A stretch of 64,000 nucleotides of DNA, taken from Williamwhitmania taraxaci (GTDB lineage: Bacteria; Bacteroidota; Bacteroidia; Bacteroidales; Williamwhitmaniaceae). This document shows positions 1-8,843 of this stretch, in pieces. Under the pieces are notes generated by a model, which saw only the letters and a program-made list of their open reading frames with translations, ran no database searches and had not been told where the DNA came from. Within the stretch, counting starts at the first letter, position 1. The number at the start of each line of letters is the position of its first letter. The stretch lies in the NCBI RefSeq assembly GCF_900096565.1, contig NZ_FMYP01000007.1, forward strand, positions 1 through 64,000, in the 5' to 3' direction. Position numbers and translations under genes: made by a program.

Positions 1-264
1 AAGTGAAACCTTTTTCAACCCGTGTATGGGCGTTCCGGTAAGCATAGTAAAGGTCTTGCCGCACGTTTTGCACTTGGAGCGCTGCCTCCCATTGAACATG
101 CTGTGCTTAATGATCATGCTGCTCGAGCAGTGGGGGCAGACTTTCGCCTCCCCCAGCTGAGCCGTAAGTGATGCATCCGTATTTTTCAGCTCCCGCATTA
201 CCGTAACGCGCTCTTGTTCTGTCAACTGTTTTGCGAGTTCTCGGATTTGTTCAATTATTGTCAT
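1..264 (-). CDS. IS1595-family-like transposase, N-terminal part (runs off left edge)
   Basis: Eighty-eight codons are visible from an ATG at 264 to the window edge. Residues about 43-70 form a zinc ribbon with two CxxC pairs (CPHC near residue 43 and CKTCGKTF near residue 65), followed by a TGTPIHGLKK-type stretch. This start is typical of transposases of the IS1595 family (zinc ribbon, then a DDE catalytic domain). The catalytic domain would lie outside the window, so intactness cannot be judged. Only 17 bases separate this start from the stop of the next gene, which suggests the element sits against or inside that gene's 3' end. The protein type is fairly sure; the exact family is less so. 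Confidence 0.75.
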   Translation of the reverse strand, partial: MTIIEQIRELAKQLTEQERVTVMRELKNTDASLTAQLGEAKVCPHCSSSMIIKHSMFNGRQRSKCKTCGKTFTMLTGTPIHGLKKVSL

Positions 265-281
265 ATCATAGAGACTTTCCA

Positions 282-2945
282 CTAAGATAAGCAAATTTTT
301 GCAACAACATTATCACTGAATAGAGCCATGGTTTTTAACCGTTTGGCTCCAACCACATAGGTCTTAAACGATGGACCATCATTACCACTGGATTCATCGC
401 TCCCAGTCTCCCGCACAGCAATCTTTACAATCCCATCAATTTTGGATTCATTGCCAATTGATAGCCGAGTAAGATAGCGTTGACGCTGCCCTTCTTTTAC
501 TTTCAGCGCCTCCACTTGACCAATACGATACCCAGGCAACTCCTTAGACATAAGCCAACCCGCGATCAGATTGTCAATATTCTCTCCCGTCCGCTCCAAG
601 ATCACCTTTTTAAAGTCGACATAATCAATTGGCCGGAAGCTATGATCTTTTCGGATAAGAGCAATTATATCATCGAGGGTTTGCCGCCCAACACGCTGTT
701 CTAGAAGCGAAAAAAGGGCATCACCTTTCATATCCATGACATTATCGGCCAACTTATTATAAGCGGGATTAGAGATGATTTCTGACATGCTTTTTTCCCG
801 AAGAAGTAGCGCAGCCTTTTCGTATTCGCTAAAACCATACGTAAAAGCACCCTCATTTTCGATTTGACCTCTACGGCTTAAATAAGAACCAAGTAGCGGT
901 GTGAAAATAGGGTATTGCTCCGAAACTACCGGATGGTTGAACCCATAAAACTGATCAAAAATAAAGTATGGATTATTAACCTCGTCCTCAATACGCTGAC
1001 CGTTTTCCCAGCGAATTCGGTTGCGTGACATATTTTTCACAAAAAGATCTAACAAACTCTTTATCTCGTCAATTTGCAGGGAAAGAGAGTCTTGGTCTTT
1101 TTCATTGCCCCATTTATTTCGGTTTTGCATATTGCTCTTAAACCTAAAAGTACGCGACGAACCTCCCTTTTCGGGGACAAAGACCATTCCCGGCTGAACC
1201 ATCTCGCTATGGTTAAGCCAGTAGCGTGGATAGGAATAGACTTGTATCGGAACTTCTACAAGGTATAGGCCACTGAATGGGTAATCGCCACCATTCCTAA
1301 TGGCGAAATCCTGAAAAGTTTTATAAATAATACTTTCGGCAGTATCCTTAGACTCAACGAAAATGTTTTTGTAGAAATCGTGGCCCGGCTTAATCCACAC
1401 ACCGAGTTCGGGTAATTGCTTTTTATAGGAGTGTTTTTCATATTGGCCAATCACCAGCGAAAGTCCGGTTAATGGGTTTCCAGAATAAAATGTAGCAGGA
1501 TTTACCTCTCCCCTTCGGCTCATACCCGATACAATAATAGCAGCACCATCAAAAGTATTAACAGTAAGAGTATACCGAGAAAAATAGGGCAGAATCCAAC
1601 CCGTATTCTTTTGATTGTAACCAACGTTAGCCATTGGATACCAATTCGCCTCCGGCGTCAAGAAAAGATAGTTGCTTCTGATACAAGCATACACCTCCCC
1701 AATACTCAATATGTCCACCGATTTCTTTTTTGCGCGTAACTCTTCATCAATATCAATGTAGCAGGCCTCCTGATCTATACTACCCGCATACTCAATTCTT
1801 ACTATTGCAGAATCGCCTATTGCAAGCGGTTTAGGCATATTAATGAAGAGCAAATGTCTTTCCCGCTTAAAATCGAGAGTTTGGGTACCCGACTCAACTT
1901 TGCTCACAGTAAGACCCGGATTTAAGCGAACAAGAACCTGACTCGATGGTTGACTCTCGTTATTTTTAACGGTAATAGCAACATGAACCCATATTTCAGT
2001 CCCTTTGTGGTTAAGAGTTATATGCTGATCGGTGATGCTTAATTGGGGTAACGATGAGTATTGATTGTTCAATCCAACCATCTCTTTCCTTAGTTCTTCG
2101 CCATACCGTGCATCCGCTATATGGAAATATCCAAGAACAACGCTCCCAATTAAAAAAATGAGAGCAACCATCAAGGGATAAACCCTAGAGAACGGTTTAT
2201 TGGGAAGACGGCCCAAACGGTAAACGGTAAAGGAAATAAACGAAAGCCCTAAACTGGCATACATTAATCGATGAACCAACAACTTTCCTATATCGGAAAA
2301 CCCAATCAAATCGGAATATACCATTGGGATATTATAGGCCATGTAATCGAACAAGTAGAAGTACTGCTGCTGAAGATAAAAGAGTGTGAGAAAGATATAC
2401 CCAAGCAGCACTGCAAAAGTAATGGCCTGATTCCGGATGAGGTTCATCAGCACAAAAGAGAGGCCAATTATGAATAGTAATGTAGGCACCGAAATAAGCA
2501 AGAAGTAGTACAGATAGGACTCCAAGCATACCTGATGGGAAGAAGAGATAATATTAATGGTTAAGGATAAAGCAAGAATCAAAAAGTTGAAAGTGAAAAA
2601 CACCGTCAAAACACCCAACAATTTACCTAGGATGTAATCGCCATTGGACATCGAACGGGTATAAATAACCTCTGTGGTATCGAGTTTTTTGTCCCGTTTC
2701 AAGAAGTCAGAAGCTAAGAATACGGCAATTATCGACTGGACCAGATTTAAAAACAAAAGGTTAACGTAAGGTATTGCCGATGGAACTGCTAGATATAGTT
2801 GTCCTTCATTATCGCTAATCTGCTCAATATCAAACACAAGTAGAAACAACAGCATGAGGATTCCGAAAATTCGAAAAAACCAACTCCGGAAGAGAGTTTT
2901 TGCTTCGAAATGCGCAATCGTATTTATGTGGTTAAAGGATAGCAT
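282..2945 (-). CDS. ABC-2 type permease fused to an M1-peptidase-like domain
   Basis: The protein has 887 residues. The first ~285 hold six or more hydrophobic segments with an ABC-2 permease layout. The rest is periplasmic in character and resembles the beta-sandwich and C-terminal helical parts of M1 aminopeptidases. No HExxH zinc motif is visible; where one would be expected the sequence reads NHPVVSEQYP, so peptidase activity is unlikely. The gene follows its ATPase (2952-3863) after 6 bases, so the two should form one exporter. Substrate unknown. The last ~15 residues may come from the adjacent insertion element rather than the original gene (see findings). Confidence 0.8.
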   Translation of the reverse strand: MLSFNHINTIAHFEAKTLFRSWFFRIFGILMLLFLLVFDIEQISDNEGQLYLAVPSAIPYVNLLFLNLVQSIIAVFLASDFLKRDKKLDTTEVIYTRSMSNGDYILGKLLGVLTVFFTFNFLILALSLTINIISSSHQVCLESYLYYFLLISVPTLLFIIGLSFVLMNLIRNQAITFAVLLGYIFLTLFYLQQQYFYLFDYMAYNIPMVYSDLIGFSDIGKLLVHRLMYASLGLSFISFTVYRLGRLPNKPFSRVYPLMVALIFLIGSVVLGYFHIADARYGEELRKEMVGLNNQYSSLPQLSITDQHITLNHKGTEIWVHVAITVKNNESQPSSQVLVRLNPGLTVSKVESGTQTLDFKRERHLLFINMPKPLAIGDSAIVRIEYAGSIDQEACYIDIDEELRAKKKSVDILSIGEVYACIRSNYLFLTPEANWYPMANVGYNQKNTGWILPYFSRYTLTVNTFDGAAIIVSGMSRRGEVNPATFYSGNPLTGLSLVIGQYEKHSYKKQLPELGVWIKPGHDFYKNIFVESKDTAESIIYKTFQDFAIRNGGDYPFSGLYLVEVPIQVYSYPRYWLNHSEMVQPGMVFVPEKGGSSRTFRFKSNMQNRNKWGNEKDQDSLSLQIDEIKSLLDLFVKNMSRNRIRWENGQRIEDEVNNPYFIFDQFYGFNHPVVSEQYPIFTPLLGSYLSRRGQIENEGAFTYGFSEYEKAALLLREKSMSEIISNPAYNKLADNVMDMKGDALFSLLEQRVGRQTLDDIIALIRKDHSFRPIDYVDFKKVILERTGENIDNLIAGWLMSKELPGYRIGQVEALKVKEGQRQRYLTRLSIGNESKIDGIVKIAVRETGSDESSGNDGPSFKTYVVGAKRLKTMALFSDNVVAKICLS
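311..327. mobile_element. Possible terminal end of the IS1595-like element
   Basis: Read on the minus strand, the bases from 327 downward start GGCTCTATTCAGTGATAATG, lie about 65 bases before the transposase start, and are still inside the open frame of the permease gene. The GG-start and position fit an insertion-sequence tip. The opposite end is outside the window, so no matching inverted repeat or target duplication can be checked. Confidence 0.3.
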
Positions 2946-2951
2946 ACAGGC

Positions 2952-3863
2952 TTATTTTTCGGTATCGATGAATAAGAACTCCTTACTGCCCGAATGCTGG
3001 TCCATAAAGTAAACGTAGGCATGTTCGAGATTTGCATCCACTTGCTTACCAACAAACGGACTCGGATTATCGGTGACCACCTCAATATCCCATCCGTCAG
3101 AAACTGGAATAGTCGTAGTAATAGGGAACTGTTGTCCAATTCTATCCATTTCCTCTTGGTTAACAACCATTTGCCATACCTTACCCCGTGCTTGGGCAAC
3201 TAAATCTTCGGGAGTACCACAGTAGGCAACTTTACCCTCAGCCATTAATGCCATATTGCGGCAGGTGCTTGAGATATCGCTTACAATGTGCGTAGAAAGA
3301 ATAATAATAACATCTCGGTTGCTAATGGTAGAGAGCAGATTTCGAAACCGAATTCGCTCTTCTGGATCAAGCCCCGTGGTAGGCTCATCCACTACAATGA
3401 TTCGGGGATCGTTAATGAGCGCCTGAGCAATTCCTAACCGCCGTTTCATCCCACCCGAAAGTTTATTCGCTTTCCGATCGCGGGCATCAAACAAGCCCAC
3501 AGTCTCCAGCATTCCATTCACTGCGATTGCACGAGGTTTACTGCGATTCATACCCGATAGGCGTGCCGCAAAATCCAGAAATTCGTAGGTTGTAAGGTTC
3601 GAAAAGAATCGAAAATCTTGGGGTAGGTAACCCAACATGCCCCGCATCTCCTTACGATGCTTGGACACATCAAGTCCATCCACAAAAACAGTCCCTTCCG
3701 TTGGATCCATCAGGGTTACGAGTATCCTCATCAGTGTAGACTTTCCAGCTCCATTTGGCCCAAGTAGCCCAAACATACCACTAGAAATGGAAAGATTAAC
3801 GTTGTCGAGTGCCTTATTGCCGTTGGGATATACCTTCGAGAGCTGCTTAATTTCAATCTGCAC
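2952..3863 (-). CDS. ABC transporter ATP-binding protein
   Basis: A single nucleotide-binding domain of 303 residues. Walker A is GPNGAGKST at residues 35-43, the signature LSGGM at about 135-139, and Walker B IIVVDEPTTGLDP from about 155, followed by the switch histidine in LSTHIVSD. The C-terminal ~80 residues are the variable extension seen in exporters that pair with ABC-2 permeases. It is transcribed just ahead of the permease/peptidase-like gene and is its likely partner at the inner membrane. Confidence 0.93.
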   Translation of the reverse strand: MQIEIKQLSKVYPNGNKALDNVNLSISSGMFGLLGPNGAGKSTLMRILVTLMDPTEGTVFVDGLDVSKHRKEMRGMLGYLPQDFRFFSNLTTYEFLDFAARLSGMNRSKPRAIAVNGMLETVGLFDARDRKANKLSGGMKRRLGIAQALINDPRIIVVDEPTTGLDPEERIRFRNLLSTISNRDVIIILSTHIVSDISSTCRNMALMAEGKVAYCGTPEDLVAQARGKVWQMVVNQEEMDRIGQQFPITTTIPVSDGWDIEVVTDNPSPFVGKQVDANLEHAYVYFMDQHSGSKEFLFIDTEK

Positions 3864-4006
3864 GGTGCTGTTATTTGTTCCTCAATAACGAGATCGAATA
3901 ACAACCGCTGCATCTGCTGACGAACAATTAAATCGACCCCTTATACAAAGGTCGAAAAAAAACAGTCAAAACAAAGTTAATGAGAACTTAATTGCAAATT
4001 GGTTAG

Positions 4007-4738
4007 CTACAAAACGCCTTCCGAAACCAAACGATTAGCCTCCTCTAGTTTTGGAAGAGTTCCAATATCCAGTATCATAGAGTTGGAAAGATTCAGTGCA
4101 TGAATGGAAAACTGGCAACAAAGCGATAAATAGACATCGACAATTGAAAATGCACCCAATTGGCTGTGATGATTGAAAATAGCAGGATTCACAATATGAA
4201 TACCAGAGAAAGCTGCCGCCACAAGATTTTCTACCTCACTACAGGGAAGTTTTTTCTCATTCGTATTTACGTTCTCCCATCCCCGGAGAAGTCCGTCGGC
4301 ATTGAAGAGAAACCTTCGGCTACTCGGGCGATTGCTAACGACCAGTGAAGCGAGTACCTGGGATTGAGCATGTTGATGATAAACTTCGGCAAGATTAATA
4401 TTGGAAAGAATATCGACGTTGTGAACTAAGAATGGTTCATTCCCGCTGAGCAAATTGGCTACCTTCCATAATCCACCACCAGTATCTAGCAGCTGATCCG
4501 ATTCGTTAGAGATTAAAACCTCAACCCCGGGAATTTCAAGGGAGGATAAATATGCTATCACTTTCTCCGCATGGTGATGTACATTAACCACAATCGTAGT
4601 AAAGCCAAAAGTTGCAAGCCTCCGTATTTGGTAGCCCAGAATAGGTTCACCATTAACCTCAACCAACGCTTTTGGGATGAAATCGGTTATTGGCTTAAGC
4701 CTCGTACCTAACCCTGCTGCAAATAGCATTGCCTTCAT
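4007..4738 (-). CDS. Sugar-1-phosphate nucleotidyltransferase, MurU-like
   Basis: A 243-residue nucleotidyltransferase. It opens with the nucleotide-binding loop AAGLGTRLKP and the PKALVEVNGEPIL stretch, with a metal-binding Asp likely in HNVDIL near residue 107. This size and pattern fit MurU, which makes UDP-MurNAc from MurNAc-1-phosphate in peptidoglycan recycling. An AmgK-like kinase, which would make that substrate, is encoded just upstream in the same direction, which strongly supports the role. Its ATG overlaps the stop of the small Cys gene (ATGA). Another sugar phosphate remains possible. Confidence 0.8.
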   Translation of the reverse strand: MKAMLFAAGLGTRLKPITDFIPKALVEVNGEPILGYQIRRLATFGFTTIVVNVHHHAEKVIAYLSSLEIPGVEVLISNESDQLLDTGGGLWKVANLLSGNEPFLVHNVDILSNINLAEVYHQHAQSQVLASLVVSNRPSSRRFLFNADGLLRGWENVNTNEKKLPCSEVENLVAAAFSGIHIVNPAIFNHHSQLGAFSIVDVYLSLCCQFSIHALNLSNSMILDIGTLPKLEEANRLVSEGVL

Positions 4739-4872
4739 TTCTTAGCCTTTTCGGGTTTACAAAGTTTCTCCTCTTTTTTGGCAAAACGGCCACAACGTTT
4801 ACACTCGAAACGGGCATCTTCCGATCCCTTTTCTTTACCCTTTTTATCCTCTTTGCACAACGTCTTGCCCAT
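4735..4872 (-). CDS. 45-residue Lys-rich protein with CxxC motif
   Basis: A short gene between the kinase/RapZ fusion and the nucleotidyltransferase. It encodes 45 residues: basic, with a central FECKRCGRFAKKEEKLCK stretch that could bind zinc or a similar metal through three or four cysteines (Cys6, Cys24, Cys27, Cys37). Its start lies 6 bases after the upstream stop and its TGA overlaps the ATG of the downstream gene, so the three are probably translated from one message. Function unknown. The tight coupling and clean reading frame argue that it is real. Confidence 0.7.
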   Translation of the reverse strand: MGKTLCKEDKKGKEKGSEDARFECKRCGRFAKKEEKLCKPEKAKK

Positions 4873-4878
4873 AACAAA

Positions 4879-6327
4879 CTATTTTTCCGTAATACCCAAC
4901 TCTCTATGTCGAAGAACAACCCTCACCGAAGGGAAATACTGCCTTAACTGCTGCGCAATCGCTTCTGCCGAATAAACCGATCGGTGTTGACCTCCAGTAC
5001 AACCAAAAGCGACAACTAAACTTCTAAAACCTCTTGCCAGATATCTTTTAACAGAGGCTTCGATTAACTGATTGGCGCTTTGTAAAAACGAAGCCATCTC
5101 GGTCGACTCCCCTAAATAATTCGCAACTTCAGCATCGCGACCCGTTAGGCTTGCCAAGCGGGGCAACCGTCCTGGATTATGAACCGCTCTGCAATCGAAA
5201 ACGAAACCGCCCCCATTACCTGAATAATCTTCCGGTATACCGTTACGATAAGAAAAGCTCCAAACATCCACGGTTAAACCATCAAAGGGCTCTAGTTGTT
5301 CAACTCCGATTCCTTTGTTTACGAGGGTGGTTAACACTTCAGCAAAATAACTCCCTTCCAAAGCACCTTCAATAAGTAGTTGCTTTAGATTGGATAGAGC
5401 AAATGGGACACTCTGAATAAAATGAGGTTTCTTTTCGAAAAAGCCGCGGTAGCCATATGCCCCAAGAACTTGCAGCGTGCGAAAGAGAACAAAAAGTTTA
5501 TACTGTCGCCTAAGGTCTGGAACATTTATGGAAATCCGCTCTCCCAACTCTTTCAGATAGTAATCAAAAAGCCTATCGCGCACATCGGAGGAAAGACCAG
5601 CCTTTGCCTGATAAATAAATGAAGCAGGATCATAAAGAAGAGGGCCACGCCGTCCGCCCTGATAATCGATAAATACAAGTCCCCCATCCTCCTTCATCAT
5701 AATATTCCGTGACTGAAAATCGCGATAAAGGAAGTAGTTATCGTCTCCCACGGTAAGGGTTTCCGCTAATGAGACAAATTCGTTTTCGAGTATTTGCTCG
5801 TTGAAATTAATTCCGGAAGGCTTTAAAAAACAATACTTAAAATAGTTCAGATCCCACATCACAGTGGTTTTATCCTGTGATTCTTGGGGATAGCATTTAT
5901 GAAAATCTAAGCACTCACCACCATCTATCTGAAACTGCACCAGAAGGGATAAAGCCTCGCGCATCTTGGCTTCACGTTCGGCCATAAGGATGCTGGGATC
6001 GGTAATGAATGAAAAAAGGTCATGCGTTCCAACATCCTCTTGTAAGTATGAAAGAGAATCATCGCTAACTCTAAAAAGCTCAGGAACAGGAAGCCCAATG
6101 GAACGAAAATGATTGGTCAGGTAAAAAAAAGCCCTATTTTCATCAACATCCTCACCTACTACACCAATTACGCTTTTGTTTTCAAAAGCCATACGGAAAT
6201 AGCGACGATTTGAACCCGAAGCAGGCAACGGTATGATAGAATCGGCCAGTTTGCCAAAATGTGCTAACGAAAGCGCATCGAGAATTTCCTTTTGTTTTAA
6301 AGCCATAACCTTATATATACTTTCCAA
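4879..6327 (-). CDS. AmgK-like amino-sugar kinase fused to RapZ C-terminal domain
   Basis: Two domains in 482 residues. Residues ~20-325 are an aminoglycoside-phosphotransferase fold: the catalytic loop reads YRDFQSRNIM and the metal loop VFIDYQGGRRGP, both very close to AmgK, the anomeric MurNAc/GlcNAc kinase. From ~345 to the end is a RapZ-type C-terminal domain with FDCRAVHNPGR and FGCTGGQHRSVYSAE. In E. coli, RapZ uses this domain to sense glucosamine-6-phosphate. The P-loop domain of RapZ is missing. The start is uncertain: the Met at codon 8 (6306) would avoid a 17-base overlap with the DUF554 gene upstream. The MurU-like gene two places downstream supports cell-wall sugar recycling. 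Confidence 0.85.
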   Translation of the reverse strand: MESIYKVMALKQKEILDALSLAHFGKLADSIIPLPASGSNRRYFRMAFENKSVIGVVGEDVDENRAFFYLTNHFRSIGLPVPELFRVSDDSLSYLQEDVGTHDLFSFITDPSILMAEREAKMREALSLLVQFQIDGGECLDFHKCYPQESQDKTTVMWDLNYFKYCFLKPSGINFNEQILENEFVSLAETLTVGDDNYFLYRDFQSRNIMMKEDGGLVFIDYQGGRRGPLLYDPASFIYQAKAGLSSDVRDRLFDYYLKELGERISINVPDLRRQYKLFVLFRTLQVLGAYGYRGFFEKKPHFIQSVPFALSNLKQLLIEGALEGSYFAEVLTTLVNKGIGVEQLEPFDGLTVDVWSFSYRNGIPEDYSGNGGGFVFDCRAVHNPGRLPRLASLTGRDAEVANYLGESTEMASFLQSANQLIEASVKRYLARGFRSLVVAFGCTGGQHRSVYSAEAIAQQLRQYFPSVRVVLRHRELGITEK

Positions 6328-6997
6328 ACAGAATTACAAGAACCACGATAAAGACAAGTGCAGGCAAAAGATTCAACACTTTAATGGCCTTTACCTCCAG
6401 AATTGTTAGCCCAAGCCCAATGAGCAAAACACCTCCCACGCCCGAAATTTCAGAAACAATTGACTCAGGTAAAGCATGTCCAAAATAACGAGCAAGCAAA
6501 GTAAGGGCACCTTGATAGATGAGCAATGGAATGGCAGCAAAAATTACTCCCGATCCAAATGCCGCAGTAAGCGCTATGGCTGAGATTCCATCCATAAGCG
6601 ATTTGGCCATTAACAATCTGGGATAGTTGCCCATACCCTCTTCGAGTGAGCCCAATATCGTCATGGAACCCATGCAAAACATTAAAAATGCAGTAACTAA
6701 ACCTTCTGTAAACCGTGCATCTCCAAACTTTATTCTGCGCTTTATCGTCTCACCTAAACCATTCATCCTTGTCTCCAATCGCAGCAACTCGCCAGTAATT
6801 CCGCCAAGAATCAAGGCAAATATGGCCAACAATATCTCGTTCATTTTAAGAGCCATAGACACGCCCAAGAAGAGCGTGAACAAGCCCATTGCCTGAAACA
6901 CAATAATGCGAATATTATTGGGAAACTTGGACCGAAAAGCCAAGCCGATGAATCCCCCAACAACTATTGCAGCAAAATTTATAAGAGTTCCAACCAT
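6311..6997 (-). CDS. DUF554 family membrane protein
   Basis: A 228-residue, very hydrophobic protein with about six membrane segments and a Gly-rich start (MVGTLINFAAIVVGGFIGL), matching the DUF554 (YdfK-like) family whose biochemical role is unknown. It heads the run of minus-strand genes leading into the kinase/nucleotidyltransferase module and overlaps the next gene's longest reading by 17 bases, so co-transcription is likely. Whether it has a role in sugar recycling cannot be told. Confidence 0.85.
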   Translation of the reverse strand: MVGTLINFAAIVVGGFIGLAFRSKFPNNIRIIVFQAMGLFTLFLGVSMALKMNEILLAIFALILGGITGELLRLETRMNGLGETIKRRIKFGDARFTEGLVTAFLMFCMGSMTILGSLEEGMGNYPRLLMAKSLMDGISAIALTAAFGSGVIFAAIPLLIYQGALTLLARYFGHALPESIVSEISGVGGVLLIGLGLTILEVKAIKVLNLLPALVFIVVLVILFGKYI

Positions 6998-7207
6998 ATA
7001 AATAAATTGATTGGCTCAAAAATAGCAGTTAATTTCCGGGGAAAAGTCGACATATGATTATTTGATGCGGAAAGAATTAGAAAAAAGAATAAATTTACCT
7101 AGGAAAAATACCGAACTTGCATCTATTTAAATACCCACAATTTCGGTTAAGAAAAATGATATTGGTACAGCCGGCAGTAAGAAACAAACATTAATATCTC
7201 CATTACT

Positions 7208-7666
7208 ATGAAACTAGGATTACAATCAAAAGAGCAAGTATTTAATTTTGTGGAGTTTAACATCTCAGGTAATTCGGATATATACTTCAAGTGTGACACC
7301 GAATCTAAATTTCTGTACTTGGATGTATTCAATATTTTTGTTGGATGTTTTGAGCGCAGCAACCATATTTATGACTTTTTTGGTGCCACTAAATACAACT
7401 CCAGAAACATCATTCCCCTCAAAAACGAACTACTCGATAACCTAGAGAAAATTGTATCCATCACTAATCTGGATGAATTCAAGGGTTACTTAACCGGAAT
7501 ATTCCTAGGTAAAAATTTGTTAAAGGAACTCGAAGAGCAAGATAAAAGATGGATTACCCGTTGGCATGCATACCACCGCAAGTTGATTCAGGTAAACCGA
7601 TCTCTTATTGCCCTTTGCGACAAGTGTGTTTTAGAAGAAAGAACACTATGGGTTATTAACTTCTAG
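7208..7666 (+). CDS. Conserved-looking hypothetical protein, 152 residues
   Basis: Not recognised. Soluble and rich in aromatic residues and Asn/Asp, with no signal peptide or membrane segment. The C-terminal half has alternating charged and hydrophobic residues (LLKELEEQDKRWITRWHAYH) suggesting helices, and a single CDKC pair near the end. It stands alone on the plus strand and converges on pdxB; the two stop codons share the palindrome CTAG, so the genes overlap by 4 bases. The ATG follows a roughly 210-base AT-rich leader. Confidence 0.65.
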   Translation: MKLGLQSKEQVFNFVEFNISGNSDIYFKCDTESKFLYLDVFNIFVGCFERSNHIYDFFGATKYNSRNIIPLKNELLDNLEKIVSITNLDEFKGYLTGIFLGKNLLKELEEQDKRWITRWHAYHRKLIQVNRSLIALCDKCVLEERTLWVINF

Positions 7667-8784
7667 TATCCTGTCACGATAAATCCAACCTTTTGGAAAC
7701 GCTTTACCAATTTTGCATCGAGATTGCTTCCATCAACTTGAAAAGAGGAGAACTCATTGCGGAAATTATAATCGGTTCGTAACTTCTCGAAATTCCGAGG
7801 ATTCGATCGCAAACCATTATCGTCGATCATAACCCTGTAGGTAGACCTTACCGCTTCAAGGATTGTTTTGTGAGGCACATTATTTTTGGGTTCAATGATT
7901 GAATTTCGCGGTGAGGGAACCGAACTTGGATACCAGTTGTCGATGCCCAATCCAAAATGCCTACTCAACGCTTGAACGGCATACGCAGTTCCTTTGGCTT
8001 TACCTTCCACAGAGTAGCCAGCAATATGGGGTGTAGCAATATCTACCATTCGGAGCAGTTCAACATCCACCGTTGGCTCATTTTCCCAAACATCCACAAC
8101 AGCACCCCGAATAACTCTCGAAATCAGGGCGCGTTTGAGCGCATCACCCGACATAACCTCGCCGCGAGAAGAGTTAATAATTATCGGCATTTTCTTTAAT
8201 CGAGCAAAAAAATGATCATCGACCATTTGGATCGTCTTATAATCACCCTCCAGTGTAAGTGGAACATGGAAAGAGATAAAATCCGATTCAGCCTGAATAG
8301 TTTCAAGCGAAACAAAATCGCCACCCTCCTTCAGTGCCCGAGGCGGATCATTTACCAAAACGTTTAAACCTAGAGCCAAAGCCGTTTCGGCAATTTTGCT
8401 ACCTACATGGCCAGCGCCAACAATGCCTAGTGTAAGATTATTTAAAGACATCGAATATTTCTGGGCCATTTCGAGGATAGAGGCAATAACATACTGCTGA
8501 ACAGCCCAAGCGTTACAACCGGGAGCATTCGACCACTTTATTCCAGCTTTCTTACAGTAAGCGGCATCAATATGATCGTGGCCAATAGTTGCGGTGGCAA
8601 TACACTTTACAGGAGTACCGTTTAGTAGTAACCCATTGCACTGGGTGCGAGTTCTCACCAACAGGGCATCAGCGTCTTGCAAATCGGTTCTGCAAATGAA
8701 CTTCCCAGGTTTGTATACCACTTCAAAATAATTCTCTAGAATACCCTCCAGAAATGGGATCTTATCGTCAATAACAATTTTCAT
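7663..8784 (-). CDS. pdxB: 4-phosphoerythronate dehydrogenase
   Basis: A 373-residue D-2-hydroxyacid dehydrogenase. The Rossmann loop is GIVGAGHVGSKIA (about residues 123-135), followed by the catalytic Arg region (SSRGEVM), Glu (VWENEP) and His (ATPHIAGYSVEGKAKGT). The GYSVEGK stretch and the ~100-residue C-terminal dimerisation extension are diagnostic of PdxB rather than SerA. It oxidises 4-phosphoerythronate in the DXP-dependent pyridoxal-phosphate pathway, so the organism should still make DXP for cofactors although it carries mevalonate-pathway genes for isoprenoids. Confidence 0.93.
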   Translation of the reverse strand: MKIVIDDKIPFLEGILENYFEVVYKPGKFICRTDLQDADALLVRTRTQCNGLLLNGTPVKCIATATIGHDHIDAAYCKKAGIKWSNAPGCNAWAVQQYVIASILEMAQKYSMSLNNLTLGIVGAGHVGSKIAETALALGLNVLVNDPPRALKEGGDFVSLETIQAESDFISFHVPLTLEGDYKTIQMVDDHFFARLKKMPIIINSSRGEVMSGDALKRALISRVIRGAVVDVWENEPTVDVELLRMVDIATPHIAGYSVEGKAKGTAYAVQALSRHFGLGIDNWYPSSVPSPRNSIIEPKNNVPHKTILEAVRSTYRVMIDDNGLRSNPRNFEKLRTDYNFRNEFSSFQVDGSNLDAKLVKRFQKVGFIVTGY

Positions 8785-8843
8785 ATCTCTTACAATTAAG
8801 AGGTTATATAATCATCGCAAATACATACATTCTTAAGCAAATA

